A DNA stretch of 64,000 nucleotides from Kibdelosporangium aridum. GTDB taxonomy: Bacteria; Actinomycetota; Actinomycetes; Mycobacteriales; Pseudonocardiaceae. The notes beneath the pieces are model-generated. The model had not been told where the DNA came from and did no database searches. It saw only the letters and a program-made list of their open reading frames with translations. The stretch's first letter is position 1. Every line of letters begins with the position of its first letter. The stretch is taken from positions 1 to 64,000 of the forward strand of contig NZ_FWXV01000013.1 in the NCBI RefSeq assembly GCF_900176515.1, in the 5' to 3' direction. Both the position numbers and the translations under genes were made by a program. Below are positions 60,134 to 64,000 of this stretch, in pieces.

Positions 60134-60160
60134 GGGTGGTCCCCACCGGGAATGTGGGGA
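60134..60160 (+). promoter_or_regulatory. Two mutually exclusive hairpins upstream of lanM
   Basis: GGTGG-TCC-CCACC (60135-60147) competes with TCCCCAC-N7-GTGGGGA (60140-60160). Both cannot form at once. They lie 48 nt before the GTG start. This may be an RNA switch or chance. Confidence 0.3.
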
Positions 60161-60207
60161 ACTGATACCCATGTCCGCGCGCGAGGCCGCTGCCAGCCTG
60201 TTTACTT

Positions 60208-63096
60208 GTGAGCCAAGCGATTTCGCACCGCGACAACGGGATCAACTCCGGACCATGGTGGACCGGCGCGCTGACCGCCGCCGAACGCCGATGGACGGTC
60301 CAGGGCCGCCCGCGCTGGGCGGAACTGATCGACCAGGCGGTGGCCACCGGCCCGGTCAGCGCCGAGGGGGCTGTGCCGTCCGACTGGCCAGACGCGTTCG
60401 CCTGGGTGTTCCGGCCACTGGCACGGATTGCCCGTGAGCGGGTCACCGAGGCGGCCTCGGCCGGCAAGATCGACGCGCACGCCGTGGCTGCCGCGTTCGA
60501 CCGGCAGCTGGGCAAGCGGCTTGCCGGCCTGGCCGCCCGCACCCTCGTACTCGAACTCAACGTCGAGCGCGTGTCCGGCAGGCTCACCGGCGCCACCGCG
60601 GAGCAGCGGTTCGCCGACTTCATCCGTTCGCAGGCCAGCTCCGAGCGGCTGACCGCGCTGTTCGCCGAGTACCCGGTGCTGGCGCGGCTGCTCGGCCAGG
60701 CATGCCAGTTCGGCGCGGACGCGCAGGTCGAGTTGATCGAGCGGTTCATCGCCGACCGCGACCTGATCGTGGCCCGGTTGCTCGGCGGCGCCGACCCGGG
60801 CGACTTGGTGGAGATCAAGGTCGGCACCGGGGATTCGCACCAGCGCGGGCGTTCCGTGGCGATCCTGCACTTCGCCAACGGCCGTAAGGTCGTCTACAAG
60901 CCACGGTCGCTGGACCTGCACCGGCACTTCAGCGGACTGGTCAGCTGGCTCAACTCCAAGGTCCTCGGCCTTGGGCTGCGCAGCGTGGACTCGCTGGCGC
61001 GCCAGGGCTACGGCTGGCTCGAGTTCGTCGAGCACCGGCCGTGCGCGCAGGTCGCCGAGGTCGACCGCTTCTACCGCAGGCAAGGCGCTTTGCTGGCGTT
61101 GCTGTACGCCGTGGACGGTGCCGACATCCACTACGAGAACCTGGTCGCGTGCGGCGACCAGCCGGTGCTCGTGGACGTCGAGACGCTGTTCCACCCGATG
61201 CTCGAGCAGCCGACCGCGACCGGGCCGGACCCGGCGGCGCGCGTGCTCGCGTCTTCCGTGCACCGCATGGCTTTGCTGCCGCAGATGCTGCTCGGCGAAT
61301 ACGGCGCGGTCGACGTGTCCGGCCTGGGCGGCGACAAGGGCGTGCAGTATCCGAACGAGACAGTCGCGTGGGACGGCGTCGGCACTGACGTGATGCGCCT
61401 GGTGCGTCGGCGTGGCGAGTTCCAGGGCGCGTCGAACCGGCCGCGACTCGGCGACATCGACGTCGAACCGTCGGAGTACCGCGCCGCGATGCTCGGCGGG
61501 TTCCGTGAGGGCTACGACGCGATCGTGCGCCACCGGTCCGAGCTGATCGGGCTGCTGACCGCGTGCACCAACGACGAAATCCGGATCGTGGCCCGGCCGA
61601 GCCAGGTGTACGCGACCCTGCTCGACGAGTCCACGCACCCAGACGTGCTGCGCGACGCCGTGCAGCGTGAGCGCGTGTTCGACGCGCTGACCATCGATTC
61701 GGCCTGCGACCTGGCCAGGCAGCGGCTGATCCCGAGCGAGCTGAACGACCTGTGGGCAGGCGACCTGCCGATGTTCACCAGCAAGCCGGGATCGCGCGAC
61801 CTGTGGGCCGCGGACGGCGAATGCCTGCCCGACCTGCTGGAAGGCCCCGGCCTTGCCACGGTCGTGCTGAAGATCGCCGCGATGGACGAAGTCGACCGGT
61901 ACGACCAGGAGTGGCTGATCTCCGCGGCGCTCGCGACCCGTGCGCGCCCGGTGGACCACCGCACTGGCGAGACCCGGCCGAGGGCAGGTTCGTCGGCGAT
62001 ACCGGACCCGCAGCGGCTGCTGTCGGCGGCGTGCGGGATCGCGGACGAGATCGGTGCCCGCGCTATGCACGGAGACGGCCGTGCGAACTGGCTCGGACTC
62101 GAGCCGATCATCGACAAGCACTGGGCGGTTCTCCCGATGGGCGCCGGCCTCGCCCACGGGTATTGCGGAGTGGCCCTGTTCCTCGCGCAGCTCGCCGACC
62201 TGACCGGCGTGCAGCGGTACGCGGAACTGGCGCGGGACGCAGTCCGCCCAGTGCCCCGTCTCATCGACCAGCTGATCACCGAGCCAGAGCTCGGCGTGAC
62301 AATCGGCTGCGGAGGCCCACACGGCCTAGGCGGAATCAGCTACGCCATCGCCAGGCTCGGAAACCTCCTGGACGACCCGGAAATCCGGAGCTGGCTGCCC
62401 GCGGTCGTGGACCTGACCCGCGCGGCGACCGACGACGAGCTCGCCTGCTTCGCGGCCGGAAGCGCCGGAGGCCTGGCGGCAATGCTGGCGGTGCATACCG
62501 AAACCGGCCTGCCCTCAGCAGGACGCCTGGCATGGGACTTCGCCGACCGGCTGGTCGAACAAGCACACACGGTGCCCTGCACCTGCCTGGACGTGCCAAC
62601 GGCGGGATTCGCCCACGGCCACACCGGAATCGGCTGGGCACTACAGCGTTTCGCGGCGACAGGAGCAGGCGACCACTACTACGAGGTCGGTCAAGCGATC
62701 CTGGACGTCGAAGTGCCCGACGGCACGGACCTGAGCTGGTGCGGAGGCCTGTCCGGCTTCACGATGGCCAGGCGCGACGCCCCCGAAGAATGGTCCCGCA
62801 CGCTGGCAGAACACCAGCCGCTGCGAGACATGAGCCTCTGCCACGGTGAACTGGGCGTGACAGAAGCCCTAATGGTGCTGGGCGAACGCGGGAACTACGA
62901 AGCCGCAGCCGCCGCGACCCGCCACGCAGGCCTCCTCCTCGGCGCCATCGACCGCGGCGGCGTCCGCTGCGGCACACCCCACGGCGTCGTCTCCGCCGGC
63001 TTGCTCAACGGCCTCGCCGGCATCGGCTACGGCCTGCTCCGCCTCGGCTTCGCCAGCCGCGTCCCCTCCGTACTCCTCCTCGAACCCGCTCGCTGA
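60208..63096 (+). CDS. lanM: Class II lanthipeptide synthetase
   Basis: 962 residues from GTG 60208, the only usual start in frame after a stop at 60163. Residues about 100-600 are the dehydratase (DUF4135-like: KVVYKPRSLDLHRHF, DGADIHYENLVACGDQPVLVDVETLF, with the kinase-like catalytic residues). Residues about 620-960 are the LanC-like cyclase; Zn ligands C845 (SWCGG), C878 and H879 (LCHG) are intact. LanM dehydrates Ser/Thr then joins them to Cys. An ORF for a classical Cys-bearing precursor is not seen beside it; the 64-residue ORF downstream lacks cysteine. Confidence 0.95.
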   Translation: MSQAISHRDNGINSGPWWTGALTAAERRWTVQGRPRWAELIDQAVATGPVSAEGAVPSDWPDAFAWVFRPLARIARERVTEAASAGKIDAHAVAAAFDRQLGKRLAGLAARTLVLELNVERVSGRLTGATAEQRFADFIRSQASSERLTALFAEYPVLARLLGQACQFGADAQVELIERFIADRDLIVARLLGGADPGDLVEIKVGTGDSHQRGRSVAILHFANGRKVVYKPRSLDLHRHFSGLVSWLNSKVLGLGLRSVDSLARQGYGWLEFVEHRPCAQVAEVDRFYRRQGALLALLYAVDGADIHYENLVACGDQPVLVDVETLFHPMLEQPTATGPDPAARVLASSVHRMALLPQMLLGEYGAVDVSGLGGDKGVQYPNETVAWDGVGTDVMRLVRRRGEFQGASNRPRLGDIDVEPSEYRAAMLGGFREGYDAIVRHRSELIGLLTACTNDEIRIVARPSQVYATLLDESTHPDVLRDAVQRERVFDALTIDSACDLARQRLIPSELNDLWAGDLPMFTSKPGSRDLWAADGECLPDLLEGPGLATVVLKIAAMDEVDRYDQEWLISAALATRARPVDHRTGETRPRAGSSAIPDPQRLLSAACGIADEIGARAMHGDGRANWLGLEPIIDKHWAVLPMGAGLAHGYCGVALFLAQLADLTGVQRYAELARDAVRPVPRLIDQLITEPELGVTIGCGGPHGLGGISYAIARLGNLLDDPEIRSWLPAVVDLTRAATDDELACFAAGSAGGLAAMLAVHTETGLPSAGRLAWDFADRLVEQAHTVPCTCLDVPTAGFAHGHTGIGWALQRFAATGAGDHYYEVGQAILDVEVPDGTDLSWCGGLSGFTMARRDAPEEWSRTLAEHQPLRDMSLCHGELGVTEALMVLGERGNYEAAAAATRHAGLLLGAIDRGGVRCGTPHGVVSAGLLNGLAGIGYGLLRLGFASRVPSVLLLEPAR

Positions 63097-63151
63097 GGAA
63101 GACACCCTCATCCCTCCCTTGAGATGCCCCGCTCACAGGAAGAAGATCGTC

Positions 63152-63346
63152 ATGCGCACCCACACCACCCCGAACCACAACGTCGACGATCACCCCGCTG
63201 GTCAGATGGTTTTGTCTACTCGGCGCAACGTTGGCGCGAGGGTTAATGCGCTGGCCGGATACCGTGTGGGCACCATGTTCGCATTGTCCAACAAAATCAC
63301 AGCGCTACATGCCGATGGCCTTGGTGGCTACGGCGCGACGAACTAG
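63152..63346 (+). CDS. Small ORF after lanM, candidate precursor without cysteine
   Basis: 64 residues from ATG 63152 with AGGAAGAAG about 9 nt upstream and 55 nt after lanM. The N-terminal part is His/Asn/Thr-rich (RTHTTPNHNVDDHPAG), the middle basic, and it ends HADGLGGYGATN. Position, size and ribosome site fit a precursor, but there is no cysteine, so no lanthionine ring could form. Another frame of the same DNA has a CSHC motif but no start. It may be a Cys-less substrate, a leader peptide, or unrelated. Confidence 0.5.
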   Translation: MRTHTTPNHNVDDHPAGQMVLSTRRNVGARVNALAGYRVGTMFALSNKITALHADGLGGYGATN

Positions 63347-63411
63347 TCACATATGAAATCTCCTGGTGCCCGGACTTCAACCGAACAGGGACTTCTGGGT
63401 ACTGTCCGACC

Positions 63412-64000
63412 GTGTGGTCCCGCTCCCCGCTCGTGATCGGCCGAGACCGTGAGGTGGCCGAGCTGACGAGAGCGATCGATGCTTGCCGCGTCTCGCGCGG
63501 CGGCGCGGTCTTCCTCGTCGGCGAGCCAGGGATCGGAAAATCCAGACTGGCTTCGGAAGCCGCAGGCATCGCCTTCGCGGCTGGAGTTCGTGTCCTACGG
63601 GGACGCGGTACCACGATTGGGCCGATCGTTCCGTTCCGGCCGCTCACCGAGGCACTGCTCCGGTTGTTCCGTAGTGGGCAGCCCCCAGATGATCCGGCGT
63701 TGGGCCCCTACCGGCCGATCCTGGGTAGGCTCATACCCGATCTCCAGCAGCCTGACACGGGCGGCGGCGGGGATTCCCTTGTTGTTCTCGGTGAGGCAGT
63801 ACTACGCCTTCTCACGGTTGCTGGACGGCCCGACGGTTGTCTACTGGTCCTCGAGGATCTCCACCACGCGGATGCGGAGACTCTCGCAATCGTCGAATAC
63901 CTCACCGACAACCTCGTCGACCTGCCCGTCTTGCTCATCGGGACGATCCGGGACGAACCTTGCGCGGCGCGTGATCTTGCACGGTCGGCTACCCAGCGCC
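63412..64000 (+). CDS. LuxR-type AAA ATPase regulator (partial, right edge)
   Basis: The frame from GTG 63412 is open for 196 codons to the edge. SPLVIGRDREVAELTRAI starts an AAA domain; Walker A is VGEPGIGKSRLA near residue 39 and Walker B is CLLVLEDLHHAD. This is the N-terminal half of LAL-type (large ATP-binding LuxR) regulators, about 900 residues long, which control secondary metabolism. The LuxR DNA-binding tail is outside the window. Its position after lanM fits a cluster regulator. Confidence 0.88.
   Translation, partial: MWSRSPLVIGRDREVAELTRAIDACRVSRGGAVFLVGEPGIGKSRLASEAAGIAFAAGVRVLRGRGTTIGPIVPFRPLTEALLRLFRSGQPPDDPALGPYRPILGRLIPDLQQPDTGGGGDSLVVLGEAVLRLLTVAGRPDGCLLVLEDLHHADAETLAIVEYLTDNLVDLPVLLIGTIRDEPCAARDLARSATQR

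Noticed and set aside
60171..60437. ORF starting at ATG 60171 with GGGGAA upstream, overlapping the start of lanM
   Set aside because: After about 15 codons it becomes an Arg/Pro/Gly-rich out-of-frame reading of lanM, and it has no core-peptide features.
60202..62322. 706-codon minus-strand frame over lanM
   Set aside because: Antisense shadow of a gene with full LanM motifs.

Overview
The window looks like chromosomal DNA from a filamentous actinomycete, most likely of the Pseudonocardiales (Lentzea, Saccharothrix, Kibdelosporangium or Amycolatopsis type). The signs are high GC with strong third-position GC bias, frequent GTG and TTG starts, a SARP/AfsR-like regulator, a lanthipeptide synthetase, many secreted Tat-dependent glycosidases, and actinomycete-typical families (GPP34, DUF853 ATPase, AcrA1-like reductase, short PolA-like polymerase). 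The genus is inferred from gene content only.

Layout. 1-4170: a minus-strand gene running off the left edge, apparently a sigma factor fused to a zinc anti-sigma motif, a membrane helix, a proline-rich linker and ~80-residue extracellular repeats; then a TIR-membrane protein and tRNA-Lys. 4350-9200: L,D-transpeptidase, SnoaL/SDR pair, DUF853 ATPase, oligoribonuclease, tRNA-His. 9420-16900: AraC-type and SARP-type regulators facing a coupled DrrAB-type exporter plus cytochrome P450, then a decayed pentapeptide-repeat gene. 16900-27600: AcrA1-like acyl reductase, GPP34 protein, a permease fused to an acetyltransferase, a second P450, a GH75 chitosanase with a CsnR-like box, LysE and Bcr/CflA exporters, and a MarR-azoreductase divergon.

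27700-41400 is rich in secreted carbohydrate and phosphoester enzymes: GH109, a lactate-monooxygenase-like flavoenzyme, a metallophosphoesterase-LamG protein, and a GH28-GH105-GH31 operon divergent from a GH29-like enzyme. The last pair share mirror-image promoters and a probable operator, which suggests joint control of plant-polysaccharide (pectin side chain) breakdown. Between two convergent transcription units, 33838-34325 holds an inverted array of GGCGCGC elements every 21-22 bp that no gene explains.

41690-49530: a 65-residue peptide gene with its own terminator precedes a TPR-CHAT protease-like protein; next comes a phosphonate uptake and breakdown cluster (phnCDE, FAD oxidoreductase, GntR regulator, HAD hydrolase). 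49500-57500: PolA-like polymerase, acyl-CoA ligase, an HTH protein, a histidine phosphatase, and a QsdR/TetR regulator divergent from a pair of acyl-CoA dehydrogenases. 57600-64000: two TPR proteins, a winged-helix AlkX/AlkZ-like protein, a class II lanthipeptide synthetase (LanM) followed by a 64-residue ORF with no cysteine, and the start of a LuxR-type AAA ATPase regulator cut by the right edge.

The best candidates for something undescribed are the sigma/anti-sigma/repeat fusion, the GGCGCGC inverted array, the small peptide-CHAT pair, the LanM without an evident cysteine-bearing substrate, and the Shine-Dalgarno-sequestering leader of the GH109 gene.
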